From Rhodococcus yunnanensis NBRC 103083 (GTDB lineage Bacteria; Actinomycetota; Actinomycetes; Mycobacteriales; Mycobacteriaceae): a stretch of 64,000 nt of DNA. Positions 1-8,135 of the stretch are shown here, one piece after another. How positions within the stretch are numbered: position 1 is the first letter of the stretch; each line of letters begins with the position of its first letter. The position numbers and the translations under genes are program-made. The notes under the pieces are model-generated. The model ran no database searches. It had not been told where the DNA came from and saw only the letters and a list, made by a program, of their open reading frames with translations. The DNA is taken from contig NZ_BCXH01000016.1 of the NCBI RefSeq assembly GCF_001895005.1, positions 95,169 to 159,168 of the forward strand, given 5' to 3'.

Positions 1-374
1 GCCTGAGTCGATACGAAGATCCTGACCAGGACGACGAGCAGGACGGCGATGATCGGCACGCTCAGCCACAGCAATCCGAGTTGGATCGACAGGATCCAGG
101 CAGCGTTCAGGAGCATCGACAGCGCGATCGGCCCTCGGAGTGCATCGTGCCTCGGTCCCCCGAAGAATTGGAGGATCGCGTACGCCAGGAACCCGATGTA
201 GATCGCGGTCCATATCGAAAAAGCCGGGCCCGACGGGGCCACCAGGGTCGCGGTTGCGCTCAACGCGCCGTCCGCAGCCTCCGCGACCGGCGTGCCCACC
301 CACGCTCCCGAACCGACGAACGATCCGATCACCGCCACAATCGCGCTGATCAACACCCCGACCTGCCGTGTCAT
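1..374 (-). CDS. TspO/MBR-like membrane protein (partial, runs off left edge)
   Basis: Only the N-terminal ~124 residues are inside the window. ATG at 372-374, read leftward. The product is strongly hydrophobic: an N-terminal segment VGVLISAIVAVIGSFVGS, then SIWTAIYIGFLAYAILQFF and LSMLLNAAWILSIQLGLLWL. The pattern FSIWTxIY followed by LNxAWIL resembles the actinobacterial tryptophan-rich sensory protein (TspO/MBR) group, membrane proteins that bind tetrapyrroles or sterols. The C-terminus is missing. The family call is by remembered pattern, not alignment. It is transcribed in the same direction as the SipW operon upstream but separated from it by 165 bp. Confidence 0.55.
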   Translation of the reverse strand, partial: MTRQVGVLISAIVAVIGSFVGSGAWVGTPVAEAADGALSATATLVAPSGPAFSIWTAIYIGFLAYAILQFFGGPRHDALRGPIALSMLLNAAWILSIQLGLLWLSVPIIAVLLVVLVRIFVSTQ

Positions 375-539
375 CCTCGTCTCACCTCTCGTGGCACAGG
401 GGTCCGAAGCCCCGACGCATCGCCCGGATTCCCGAACCGGGGCAATCGCAAACCACTCCATCACAAAACGGGCGACGCGGCTCTTTCTGTTCCGGCCGTC
501 GGATCACGAACATATTCGCCCGGGAATCAGACGCGGGAA

Positions 540-2186
540 TCAGAGAAGTGCGGCCACGTCCGCCGGCAGTTCGGACCGATCGATCCGGCTCGATACCGCA
601 GTTCCATCACCCACCGGGGCGATCTGCATCACCGACCCCGCGGACAGCACGTACAGATTCCCATCCGACGACCACACGGCCCCGGACCCGTAGCGCTCGC
701 TGACAGACGCTGCGGCCTCGTACACCGAGGATCCATCGGCGTCGGTGATGGTCAGCGATCCGCCGTCGATACTCGCCGTGTACCGCCCCGAGGTCTTCGG
801 ATTCCCCGGCGAGACGAAAGCATCCGCGGGCGGGGGCGCCGGGGTGGCCGAGACGGTCGGCACTACCGGCTCGGGCAGCGCTTCGGGGGTCGGGGCTTCG
901 GGGGTCGGGGCTTCAGAGGTCACGGCTTCAAGGGTCACGGCTTCAGGGGTCAGGGCTTCGGGGGCTGGAGATTCGGGTGGTACGGACTCGGTGGTCACAG
1001 ATGTGGGCACCGACTTCGGCACGGCTGTCGTCGGCGGCGCCGAACTCGGCACGGCCTCGGTACCGGATGTTGCAGCGCCGCTGGGTGTTGCTGCAGTACT
1101 GGGAGTTGCAGCGCCGCTGGGAGTTGGAGCAGTACTGGGGGTTGCAGCAGTACTGCTCGCAGGGTCGGTGGAGGTTGCGCCCGGTGCCTGCGCCGATCGC
1201 GCGGCCGGTGCGGCGGCAGAAGTCACGGTGCCCGCGTTCTTGCAGATGTACAGCACCGTGCTCAGGGCGACGACGGTCTGGACCAAGAATTGAGCGGAGA
1301 GGAAGTTGCTGAACTTGGTCTGCAGCGTGACCCTGATGTCGCCGTAGATGAAGAGGCTCGTCAGCCCCGGGGGGAGCCGGTACGTAGTCGTGGCCGTCCC
1401 CGACGACGGAAAGTCGATGGTCGTCGGATTGGCTCCGACAGGAGGAGTGAACACCAACCGGTACGCCGTTGCCCTGGCGACGTTCGGCCAGCTGAGATCG
1501 ACACCTCCGAACGGGTTTGCGCACGTGAACGACGCAGGGCGCGCCAGCGAGACCGGCGTGATCGACGCCTGGGCCGTCGCGACGTCCAGCGGCGCCGCCT
1601 GCGTGTCCGTCGAATGCGAGAATCCGGCGCCGACCACCGTGGACACGATGACGACCCCCGCTACGGACGTGAGCACCGCATGCCTGCCCGACGGCTCGCG
1701 GAGGCGTCGTAGATCCGGTGCGAATGCGATCCACAGCAGCCACGCGGCCAGCGCGCCGCCGACGATCCACGCGACCGGCGTGCTCAGCCATGCCACGAAG
1801 TAGCCGACGTACGGCACGGCGAAGAACACGCGCTCGGCGTCGACGACGACGTACGGCTCCGGATCGACCGCGGCGTTCGCGTCGCCTTTGAGGCTCAGGA
1901 CAACGGAATTGCCGGTGACTTCTCCGATGGAATCGACTCGGTGCGTGATGCGCGAGCCGTCGGACCGCTCGACACTGACGACGTCGCCGACGGCCACGTC
2001 GGTCGCGGGAACGGTGCGCGACATCGCGACCGATCCGGTCGGAATGCTCGGCTGCATCGATCCCGACGTGAACACCAGTGGCGTGATCCCGAAGACGACG
2101 GCGGCGAGCCCCACCAGAATGCACACGGTCCCGAGGACGGCACCGATCGTCAGCGCGAGCTCTCGCAGGAATTTCGCGTCACGCAT
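540..2186 (-). CDS. SipW-type signal peptidase fused to exported Fn3-like/Pro-Thr-Ala-rich tail
   Basis: 548 aa, about three times the length of a normal SipW. Residues 1-160 are an S26B (ER/SipW-type) signal peptidase: TM segment ~10-35, catalytic Ser43 in SGSMQPS, His82 in ITHRV in place of the bacterial Lys, and Asp102 in KGDAN, followed by a second TM ~125-155. A third hydrophobic segment (~170-190, ending VVGAGFSHSTDTQA) looks like the alternate signal peptide found in its neighbours. After it come an Fn3-like stretch (~215-250), a low-complexity region of 5-residue TPEA-type and TPSAA-type repeats (~340-460), and a C-terminal domain. ATG at 2186 overlaps the upstream gene by 8 bp; last gene of the five-gene operon. 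Likely role: cleaving SipW-dependent precursors while displaying a surface domain. The fused domain's function is unknown. Confidence 0.8.
   Translation of the reverse strand: MRDAKFLRELALTIGAVLGTVCILVGLAAVVFGITPLVFTSGSMQPSIPTGSVAMSRTVPATDVAVGDVVSVERSDGSRITHRVDSIGEVTGNSVVLSLKGDANAAVDPEPYVVVDAERVFFAVPYVGYFVAWLSTPVAWIVGGALAAWLLWIAFAPDLRRLREPSGRHAVLTSVAGVVIVSTVVGAGFSHSTDTQAAPLDVATAQASITPVSLARPASFTCANPFGGVDLSWPNVARATAYRLVFTPPVGANPTTIDFPSSGTATTTYRLPPGLTSLFIYGDIRVTLQTKFSNFLSAQFLVQTVVALSTVLYICKNAGTVTSAAAPAARSAQAPGATSTDPASSTAATPSTAPTPSGAATPSTAATPSGAATSGTEAVPSSAPPTTAVPKSVPTSVTTESVPPESPAPEALTPEAVTLEAVTSEAPTPEAPTPEALPEPVVPTVSATPAPPPADAFVSPGNPKTSGRYTASIDGGSLTITDADGSSVYEAAASVSERYGSGAVWSSDGNLYVLSAGSVMQIAPVGDGTAVSSRIDRSELPADVAALL
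880..1170 (-). repeat. In-gene 15-bp-type tandem repeats
   Basis: Two blocks of short in-frame tandem repeats inside the signal peptidase fusion. About 885-965 carries a roughly 15-bp unit (plus-strand cggggcttcgggggt and variants) encoding TPEAx pentapeptides. About 1075-1160 carries units around gcagtactgggagtt encoding TPSAA/TPSGA. They encode a proline-rich stalk and could vary in copy number between strains. Confidence 0.8.
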
Positions 2187-2739
2187 CGGCGTCGAACCTC
2201 AGCAGTGCGGTACCCGTCTGCCCTTGAACGGTGGTCGGCGCTTCGGGGGACAGCGTGACGAGAACACACAGCGGGACAGCGCCGGATGGAGCGAGAGGTC
2301 CTGTCCTCGATCCGATCGCTGCGTCGGCCGCCGTGAGGTTCACAGCGGGCAGAACCAGTGTGCCGCCGTTGCACGCCGTACCGGTCGATGTAGCTCCCGT
2401 GTACACCGACAGGGTCAGACCGGTGGAGAACGCGCCGCTGCCTTTGGCGAACATCGCGTAGTAGAGCGGGATGTTGCCTGCGTTCTGCACCTGAACTATC
2501 GCCGAAACACGCTCCCCTGGATACAGAGCGGTTCCGGACACCAAAGCCAAAGGCGTCGGGTTCGCCTCGACACCGGAAAGTTTCACGTTGAACAATCCTG
2601 TGGTGAAGGTGCCCGACGTCGCCGTCGCCGTCTGCGACCATGCAGCAAGGGTGCCCACGGCGCCGAGTCCGAGCACCATGCCCAGAGACAGCAACGCACG
2701 CAATCGGGTGCTGCAGAGCACGTTCCGCACGCGCCTCAC
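2179..2739 (-). CDS. SipW-dependent-type signal peptide protein
   Basis: 186 aa. The N-terminus carries a TasA/camelysin-like alternate signal sequence: basic RRVRN, a hydrophobic core ~14-30, then GTLAAWSQTATATSG where cleavage is expected. The mature part is a beta-rich, Thr/Gly-rich small domain with phrases typical of this class (SGTFTTGLFNV, NAGNIPLYYAMF). It lies between two SipW peptidase genes, overlapping the upstream one by 4 bp (ATGA) and the downstream one by 8 bp, so it is very probably their substrate. Homologues in Bacillus form biofilm fibres (TasA); whether this one polymerises is not visible from sequence. Confidence 0.8.
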   Translation of the reverse strand: MRRVRNVLCSTRLRALLSLGMVLGLGAVGTLAAWSQTATATSGTFTTGLFNVKLSGVEANPTPLALVSGTALYPGERVSAIVQVQNAGNIPLYYAMFAKGSGAFSTGLTLSVYTGATSTGTACNGGTLVLPAVNLTAADAAIGSRTGPLAPSGAVPLCVLVTLSPEAPTTVQGQTGTALLRFDADA

Positions 2740-3299
2740 GATCGACGCCGCGAACGCTCGATACCTGCCCCGACGAACTGAAACAGCGCATAGAGCACCA
2801 GCACGCCCACGAGAGCCCCCACCACGAGGGTGCGGCGGTCACCGGTGAGCCAGTTGTTCACGTACCCGAGGTACGGAATGCTGTACCACACAGCACCTCT
2901 GATCTGCCCGGCCTGCACGTAGTTCGGGTCGGCGACCGAGTTGTTGTCGCCCTGTGTGGTGTAGACCGTGGAGCCGTCGGCCTCGATCGATGTCGCGATG
3001 ATCCGGTGCGTGATCACATCCGGCTTCCCGGATTCGATCTGGTAGGTCACCGCCTGGCCGATGGCGAGGTCCGCGTCGTCGATCGGTTTGGTGACGATCA
3101 GCGTTCCAGGCGGATACGTCGGCTCCATCGACGACGTCAACACCGTGTAGGGCATCGCACCTGCGATCTTCGGAACCACCACGGCAGCAAGGAGTATCGC
3201 AACGACGATCATCAACGCCAGCAATGACCCGATTCTCGATATCCACCATCCGAAGCCAGTGGTCTCGTCGGTCTCGGCCGGTTCGGTATGTGTACTCAT
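2736..3299 (-). CDS. sipW: Signal peptidase I, SipW (S26B) type
   Basis: 187 aa, normal SipW length. TM ~24-46, catalytic Ser57 in SSMEP, His98 in ITHRI as general base, Asp118 in QGDNN, and a C-terminal TM ~157-177 followed by a basic tail RSRRRS. The Ser/His/Asp arrangement without the bacterial catalytic Lys is the ER/SipW subclass, which processes the alternate signal peptides of TasA-like proteins. Start chosen at the ATG overlapping the upstream substrate gene's stop by 4 bp; a longer reading back to 3509 would lie entirely inside that gene. It is in translational coupling on both sides within the operon. Confidence 0.92.
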   Translation of the reverse strand: MSTHTEPAETDETTGFGWWISRIGSLLALMIVVAILLAAVVVPKIAGAMPYTVLTSSMEPTYPPGTLIVTKPIDDADLAIGQAVTYQIESGKPDVITHRIIATSIEADGSTVYTTQGDNNSVADPNYVQAGQIRGAVWYSIPYLGYVNNWLTGDRRTLVVGALVGVLVLYALFQFVGAGIERSRRRS

Positions 3300-3892
3300 G
3301 CTCTCGGCGCCTGCTTCGCAAGAAAGGAGAAGACGTGCGTGTAGGTCGACACGACGGCCGGAGCCGTCGTCAATGTCGATCGCACGCACAGTATTTGGGT
3401 TCCACCGGGTTCGAGCCGGGTTGTTGCGCCGCTCAGCGCGGCCGGGGTCCCCGACGTCACATCCACCGAGAACGCTGCGGCTCCCGACGGGGTGCCAGAG
3501 TCGGGACATGCCGCTTGCGAGGCGACGACCGTGCCATCGAGATGCACTGTGACGGCCGCGCCCGACTGCAACTGCACTCCGATGGCCGAGACCTGAACCG
3601 TCATGGGTGTCGTGCCGGAATTCTCCAGTACCAACGGCTTCTGGACGAATTGGTTCCGTAGGAGCGGAGATGTCGACCGCAGATTCGCGAACACGTAGCT
3701 CGACGACTTGGGGTCGCTTCCACTACGAGCGGTGAGCGAGAAGCTGCCCGCAGTCACCGTCCCGCCAGGGGCTGTGGTCTGGGACCGCCACAGCGCGCCG
3801 GTGGACTGCACCGATCCGAAGATCAACGCGGCCACCGCCGCTCCTGCGACAGCGCACCACAGCCACTTGGTGCTCATGGCAGACCGATTCAC
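3296..3892 (-). CDS. SipW-dependent-type signal peptide protein
   Basis: 198 aa. Hydrophobic segment ~12-30 followed by GALWRSQTTAPGGTVTAG, which closely repeats the cleavage-region pattern (LWSDSQTAPGGTVTAG) of the next gene upstream, so the two are paralogous substrates. The mature domain is beta-rich and includes an internal Cys pair. The start is ambiguous: GTG at 3892 or ATG at 3877 (MSTKWLW), neither with a strong ribosome binding site. It starts 11 bp after the upstream gene and overlaps the downstream sipW by 4 bp. Confidence 0.8.
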   Translation of the reverse strand: MNRSAMSTKWLWCAVAGAAVAALIFGSVQSTGALWRSQTTAPGGTVTAGSFSLTARSGSDPKSSSYVFANLRSTSPLLRNQFVQKPLVLENSGTTPMTVQVSAIGVQLQSGAAVTVHLDGTVVASQAACPDSGTPSGAAAFSVDVTSGTPAALSGATTRLEPGGTQILCVRSTLTTAPAVVSTYTHVFSFLAKQAPRA

Positions 3893-3902
3893 TCGACCAA
3901 GA

Positions 3903-4448
3903 TCACGAACGAGTTTGCGTCAGATCGATCTTGAAGTTGGTCAAACCCACCGAGCCCAGCTGTCCATCGAGACCGGTTGTGGTGGAGAGGAATTCGAGGC
4001 GAACCTTCACTGCAACGACCTTTCCGTTGTCGGTGCTGGTAATGGCGTTGTTCGCGATATCGTCGGTTCCGACCTTCGAACTAACGGTGACCGGCGTGTC
4101 CGCAGCCGTGATCCCGGTACGAACGATGGAGTCCTGGGCGGCGGAAATGGTGGCCGTCAGGTTGTTTCCGGAAGCCGCGATGGTGTAGCTGGCATCGTAT
4201 TCGAGGATGTCGCCGGGCACCATCTTGAAGGCGGCGATGTTCGCGATCGGCCCGGGCGCAACACTGCCCACGGTCGAGATCTCGGTCCAGGTACCGGTAT
4301 TGACCGGTACAAGTTTCAACTCACCCGCGGTGACGGTGCCACCGGGAGCAGTCTGACTGTCACTCCACAGCGCGTAGGAACCCGCTCCACCCAAGAGAAG
4401 TACGCCTGCGGCGGCGGCAGCAATTGCGCCTTTGGTTGCCTTGTTCAT
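3903..4448 (-). CDS. Alternate-type signal peptide protein (TasA/camelysin-like)
   Basis: 181 aa, first gene of the SipW operon. ATG at 4448 is preceded by GGAGA about 7 nt upstream; an in-frame ATG six codons earlier has no such site. N-terminus: MNKATKGAIAAAAAGVLLL, then GAGSYALWSDSQTAPGG, the actinobacterial alternate signal peptide, whose core is removed by SipW rather than ordinary LepB. The mature part (~150 aa) is Thr/Ala-rich with predicted beta structure (VTAGELKLVPVNTGTW, GDILEYDASYTI) and no Cys. Likely an exported surface or fibre-forming protein; that role is inferred from Bacillus TasA. Confidence 0.85.
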   Translation of the reverse strand: MNKATKGAIAAAAAGVLLLGGAGSYALWSDSQTAPGGTVTAGELKLVPVNTGTWTEISTVGSVAPGPIANIAAFKMVPGDILEYDASYTIAASGNNLTATISAAQDSIVRTGITAADTPVTVSSKVGTDDIANNAITSTDNGKVVAVKVRLEFLSTTTGLDGQLGSVGLTNFKIDLTQTRS

Positions 4449-4928
4449 AACCGGTCTCCGTTGCATAGAGATGCCCGTTGTGTGGGCATGAAGGGTGCCT
4501 ACCTGTCCGTGCCGGACAAGGGCTTCGAAAACTCGCGTCGCCGGGGTTTTCGACGACGCGGTAACTCAGCCAACATGTCGCTACCCCAGCAAGCCCCGTT
4601 ACGCCCTCATTACGCCTGCACCGGCGCCGCTGCGGTAAACGTCCATGCCCGTGCCACGGTAGAGCACCGAACGCAGAATCGGCGTGTTACGCGATTATTG
4701 TTGCAAGACAGTGGAATACGAAAATAACGATAGCTCTCCCTCGGGCGGAAGTTTCGCCGAGTGGATGGTAGCCGCGGCCGATAGCATCTGCGGCGGTATT
4801 GTTTCGTGTGACAAAAGAACTAAAAGTTTTTTTACGTGACTGCGCATTCACGATCAACTCGGTCGATCCGGTTATCGTGCAGCACACCGGCGGCACGGAG
4901 TGGTTTCGTCCCCGTGCCGCCGCCGGGC
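4449..4928 (-). promoter_or_regulatory. Leader region of SipW operon with mutually exclusive hairpins
   Basis: 480 bp without a credible gene. Nearest the operon it can form several stems: ATGCCC/GGGCAT (4471-4489), GTCCG/CGGAC (4505-4517), and two interleaved perfect 7-bp pairings, CGAAAAC (4526-4532) with GTTTTCG (4546-4552), and CGCGTCG (4534-4540) with CGACGCG (4554-4560). The last two cannot easily coexist because the connecting loops are 1 nt, so they look like alternative states. The distal part (4680-4850) is comparatively AT-rich and may hold the promoter; no clear -10/-35 pair could be fixed. Confidence 0.4.
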
Positions 4929-5981
4929 TCAACCCAGTTGCACGGTCGCGCTCGCACGGTGTCCGAAGATGCGCTTGCCCTCGAAGGTCGCACCGAGCGA
5001 GACGACTGCGGTGCGAGCGTCGGCGTCGAGCGACTTGATCTTGCCGCTGAACTGCAATTCGGCGGCCTTGTGCGGGCCGACCGGGATCGGAGCGGTGAAC
5101 CGGACCGTGTAATCCTTCACCGCGCCGGGATCACCGATCCACGAAGTGATGTATCCACCGCCAAGACCCATCGTGAGCATTCCGTGCGCAAGAACGTCGT
5201 CGAGGTCGATCAACTTGGCGAACTGCTCACTCCAGTGAATCGGGTTCGCGTCACCGGCGACTCCGGCGTAATTGACCAGATCACCGCGCGTCAGTCGAAA
5301 AGTCTTCTCCGGCAGAAGATCTCCCACCGAGACCTCGTCGAACTTCACCGCGGGAGCCGGCACGTGCTCGACGACCTTCAGCGGTGGATGCTCGACCTGT
5401 TCGTCTTCGTGCTCGGACGCGTTGGCACGGGCAGCCGATGTGGTGGCTCCGTGCATCACGAGATTCTCGGCTGCGTCGATGATGCCGGTGTCGACATCCC
5501 CTTCGCGGCCTATGAGAAGCGTCGTATAGGTCGTCTCGACCAATTCGTTGCGCTGGTTGGACACGATGTTCTTGGTGACCATCATGTCCTTGCCCATGAC
5601 TTCCTTGTAGGAGTCGAGCGAGACGTCGCAGTGCAGTTGGTCTCCGGCGTGGATCGGCTGATGGAATTCGAGGATCTGATCGGTCTGCAGCATCTGACTG
5701 AGGTCGAAGCCGACCGCGATCTTCTCGAGCAGGCGACGCTGCGCAAGCGTTCCGACGAGGGAGATGAATGTCAACGGCGCAACCAGGCTGCCGTGCCCGG
5801 ACTCCGACGCCGCATCGGAATCCCAGTGGACCGGATTGAAGTCCTGAACCGCGCGCGCGTACTCGCGTACCTTCTCGCGGCCCACCTCGTAGTAGTCGTC
5901 CGTGCGGTAGTGGCGGCCCACCATGGCGCGCACGTGCTCTGCGGGATCGACCGCGGGTGTAGTTGGCTCATTCTCACTCAT
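4929..5981 (-). CDS. Fused (3R)-hydroxyacyl-ACP dehydratase HadA/HadB
   Basis: 350 aa double hot-dog protein. Residues ~15-150 match the HadA-type (FAS1-like dehydratase) half (YARAVQDFNPVHWD). Residues ~205-350 are a MaoC-like HadB half with the catalytic signature YAGVAGDANPIHWSEQFAK, giving Asp and His of the hydratase motif. In mycobacteria HadA and HadB are separate subunits of the FAS-II dehydratase that removes water from 3-hydroxyacyl-ACP during mycolic acid elongation; other mycolate genera carry this fused form. It stands alone with no FAS-II genes beside it. The ATG at 5981 has only a weak Shine-Dalgarno. Confidence 0.88.
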   Translation of the reverse strand: MSENEPTTPAVDPAEHVRAMVGRHYRTDDYYEVGREKVREYARAVQDFNPVHWDSDAASESGHGSLVAPLTFISLVGTLAQRRLLEKIAVGFDLSQMLQTDQILEFHQPIHAGDQLHCDVSLDSYKEVMGKDMMVTKNIVSNQRNELVETTYTTLLIGREGDVDTGIIDAAENLVMHGATTSAARANASEHEDEQVEHPPLKVVEHVPAPAVKFDEVSVGDLLPEKTFRLTRGDLVNYAGVAGDANPIHWSEQFAKLIDLDDVLAHGMLTMGLGGGYITSWIGDPGAVKDYTVRFTAPIPVGPHKAAELQFSGKIKSLDADARTAVVSLGATFEGKRIFGHRASATVQLG

Positions 5982-6113
5982 TCAGGAAAACTTACCGGGC
6001 ACGCCGGCCCTGGTACACACGAGACAAGCGCCTTGTGGAACCTCATAGGCCGCCTGCAGCTCCCTCGTTGCCGTCCACAGCAAGTCCTTCCCGGCCCGTC
6101 ACGCCGACCCCCA

Positions 6114-7058
6114 TCACGCCGATCGATGCCGGGGTACGAAATCGAAGTCCGACGCCGGTGCCGCTATTCGGCCGACAGCGGCCAGCGGCCGATGGAGACG
6201 ACTACGCACAGCGTCGGCGGCGAGTAGAGCCGCCCCGTGCGCCGTCAACGACTCGGGCAGCGACGGCACCAGTACCGGTAGCTTCAGATCACGTCGGAAC
6301 ACTCTGCGCAGCGAAGGAATGTGCGCGCAACCGCCGACGATCGCGAGTGCATTGACCGAGCTGGGCGCGTCGACGATGACACTGGCAGTCCAATCCTCGA
6401 CGGCCCGCACCGCGTGGTCCACGATCTCGTCGAACGAACTTCGCCACAGCCTCACCGGCCCTCCGACGAACGGGCCGGGCACCTCCGCGACGCGCAGACT
6501 CGACAATTGCTCTCGGCCGTAGCGGATCGCCGTCTGCAGGCTGTCCAGCGTGGTGCTCGACACCAACTCGTCGGCGCCGTAGGTCCCCAGCAGATACCGA
6601 CGGACCGCGTCGTCGCACACCGCGCCGCCGAAGATCGCTGTCCGACGCGAGCAGAACACCTGTCCCGACGCCGGATCCACCACCGAGACCGTGGTGCCCG
6701 ACGCACCGAGATCGCAGATGGCCACCGTCCTGATCCCGTCGAGCTGGCCGGTACCGCGCAGGAATCGCAATTGCGCGCCCAACTCCGAGACCACCATGAA
6801 TCGGCCGGCGTCGTGCGTCGAGTACGCGGATGCGGAGGTACGTGAGGCGGGGTCGTCCGGAACGGCGAGCACGATGTCTGCTCGGTCGACGTTCTGGACC
6901 TGCGCCATCGATTCGAGGAGTTCCAGCGCTGCCCCGACGTGATCGGCCGGTTCGAACGAGCGAGCAACACTGGCCGAACAGACGGAGTCATCGGCTGCGT
7001 CGAGCGCCGTGGCACGAGCAGTCGCGGTTCCGACCGACACACCAAGCACCGTTCTCAT
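6114..7058 (-). CDS. Actin/Hsp70-fold-like ATPase-type protein
   Basis: 314 aa, soluble, no signal or TM. It shows the three landmark pieces of the ASKHA fold: a phosphate-1-like N-terminus (VLGVSVGTATARATAL), a phosphate-2-like strand (VAICDLGASGTTVSVVD) and an adenosine-like motif (ALAIVGGCAHIPSLRRVF). It is much shorter than DnaK and lacks the substrate-binding domain. It is a paralogue of 11227-12603 and shares its N-terminal pattern with 8746-9612. GAGGA lies 5 nt before the ATG. Function unknown; actinobacterial proteins of this type are annotated only as Hsp70-like or molecular-chaperone-like. Confidence 0.7.
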   Translation of the reverse strand: MRTVLGVSVGTATARATALDAADDSVCSASVARSFEPADHVGAALELLESMAQVQNVDRADIVLAVPDDPASRTSASAYSTHDAGRFMVVSELGAQLRFLRGTGQLDGIRTVAICDLGASGTTVSVVDPASGQVFCSRRTAIFGGAVCDDAVRRYLLGTYGADELVSSTTLDSLQTAIRYGREQLSSLRVAEVPGPFVGGPVRLWRSSFDEIVDHAVRAVEDWTASVIVDAPSSVNALAIVGGCAHIPSLRRVFRRDLKLPVLVPSLPESLTAHGAALLAADAVRSRLHRPLAAVGRIAAPASDFDFVPRHRSA

Positions 7059-7172
7059 GATTTCCTCGGCTTCAGGTCACACGTAATCCGACCAGCAGAT
7101 ACTAGCCTCGAAATCAGTCCGTGGGTAGGTCCAGGGAGTATTTTCCAGTCTTGGAGTTTGTTTTGTGAGGCT

Positions 7173-7982
7173 TCACGCAAACCTGAGCCGAGTGATGCTC
7201 GGCCGGAGGTCTCGCACAGTGGGCATCCGTGCCACTCGTCGCAGTATCGGCGATTTCCAGGCGCCGCGCCCGGGAGGAAGCACAATGTCGTCGACCGCCC
7301 CGATGCCCGGCATCACATTCACCAGCGCGGACGCCTCCGAGTACGAGAAGGCGAACGGCATCGGCGGGACGGTGTATCGGTCGGACATCTTCAGCCCGTC
7401 GAGGGTCCTGTTACGGAACCACATCGGTATCGAGTCGAAGATGAAGTGCCCACCGGGGAACCGTCGCGCGCAGTCCGCGATCAACGCCAATGCCTCCTCC
7501 CGATCGAAGTACATCAGCAAGCCCTCGGCGGTGATCACCACTCCGCCGCGGGGATCGACCTCGTCCATCCAGCCACGATCGAGCGCCGACGACGCAATCT
7601 CGACGACCGAGTCTTCGTGCGGTAAAAGGCTTTTCCGCACGCGAAGCACCGGTTCCAGATCCACCGACAGCCACCGCACATCACGGCGACCCAGTCGCCA
7701 GTAACTGGTCTGCAAGCCCTCACCGAGTGCGACGACCGTCGCGTGTCGATGCGTCGCCAGGTACTGCCACACCGCATGATCGAACGCGAGCGCTCGCAGC
7801 GGATGCGACTGCGAGGGCTTCCCGAACTTGCCCCAGTCGCATTCGATCCTGTCGAACACCTCGATCGCCAGAGGATCCTCGAAAGCCGAGTCGGGACGTG
7901 TCGCCTCGACCGCACGATTGCGAAGCGTCCACAGCGACGTCTCCGACACTCCGGTCAGAGCTGTGCTGTCGATCCGTTTCAC
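7173..7982 (-). CDS. Class I SAM-dependent methyltransferase, PPM1/LCM family
   Basis: 269 aa. The start is GTG at 7982 because AAGGAGGAGG lies directly upstream. N-terminal TLRNRAVEATRPDSAFEDPLAIEVFDRI and the SAM-binding stretch HATVVALGEGLQTSYWRLGR, followed by VRWLSVDLEPVLRVRKSLL, are hallmarks of the leucine carboxyl methyltransferase-like (PPM1/LCMT/TcmP) family common in Actinobacteria. ITAEGLLMYFDREEALALI matches the usual next motif. In bacteria these methylate small-molecule carboxyls or polyketides; the substrate here is not indicated. It is flanked on both sides by unrelated same-strand genes, so its pathway cannot be read from context. Confidence 0.82.
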   Translation of the reverse strand: MKRIDSTALTGVSETSLWTLRNRAVEATRPDSAFEDPLAIEVFDRIECDWGKFGKPSQSHPLRALAFDHAVWQYLATHRHATVVALGEGLQTSYWRLGRRDVRWLSVDLEPVLRVRKSLLPHEDSVVEIASSALDRGWMDEVDPRGGVVITAEGLLMYFDREEALALIADCARRFPGGHFIFDSIPMWFRNRTLDGLKMSDRYTVPPMPFAFSYSEASALVNVMPGIGAVDDIVLPPGRGAWKSPILRRVARMPTVRDLRPSITRLRFA

Positions 7983-8135
7983 GCCTCCTCCTTCACCTCG
8001 ACTCAGGCTACCTACATGACACTTAGGCAACCCTACATCGAGATGAGGAGAAAAAAATCTTACGCTGGGAGACAACAGCTTTCAGTCACACAACAGCTCT
8101 CGGTCCGCCAACTTCGGTCAGGTGACAACTCTCGA

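Noticed and set aside
81..1712. 543-codon plus-strand frame with Gly-Phe-Gly repeats, resembling a repetitive surface antigen
   Set aside because: It is the antisense of the SipW fusion's Pro/Thr/Ala repeats; the minus frame has catalytic motifs, coupling and codon bias.
4687..4932. 81-codon minus-strand frame in the gap before the SipW operon
   Set aside because: Overlaps the end of hadAB, has no domain, and lies in AT-richer promoter-like DNA.
7983..8040. Possible iron box (TTAGGCAACCCTACA) upstream of the PPM1-type methyltransferase
   Set aside because: Only about half the positions agree with the IdeR/DtxR 19-bp consensus and the dyad is poor; no iron genes nearby.
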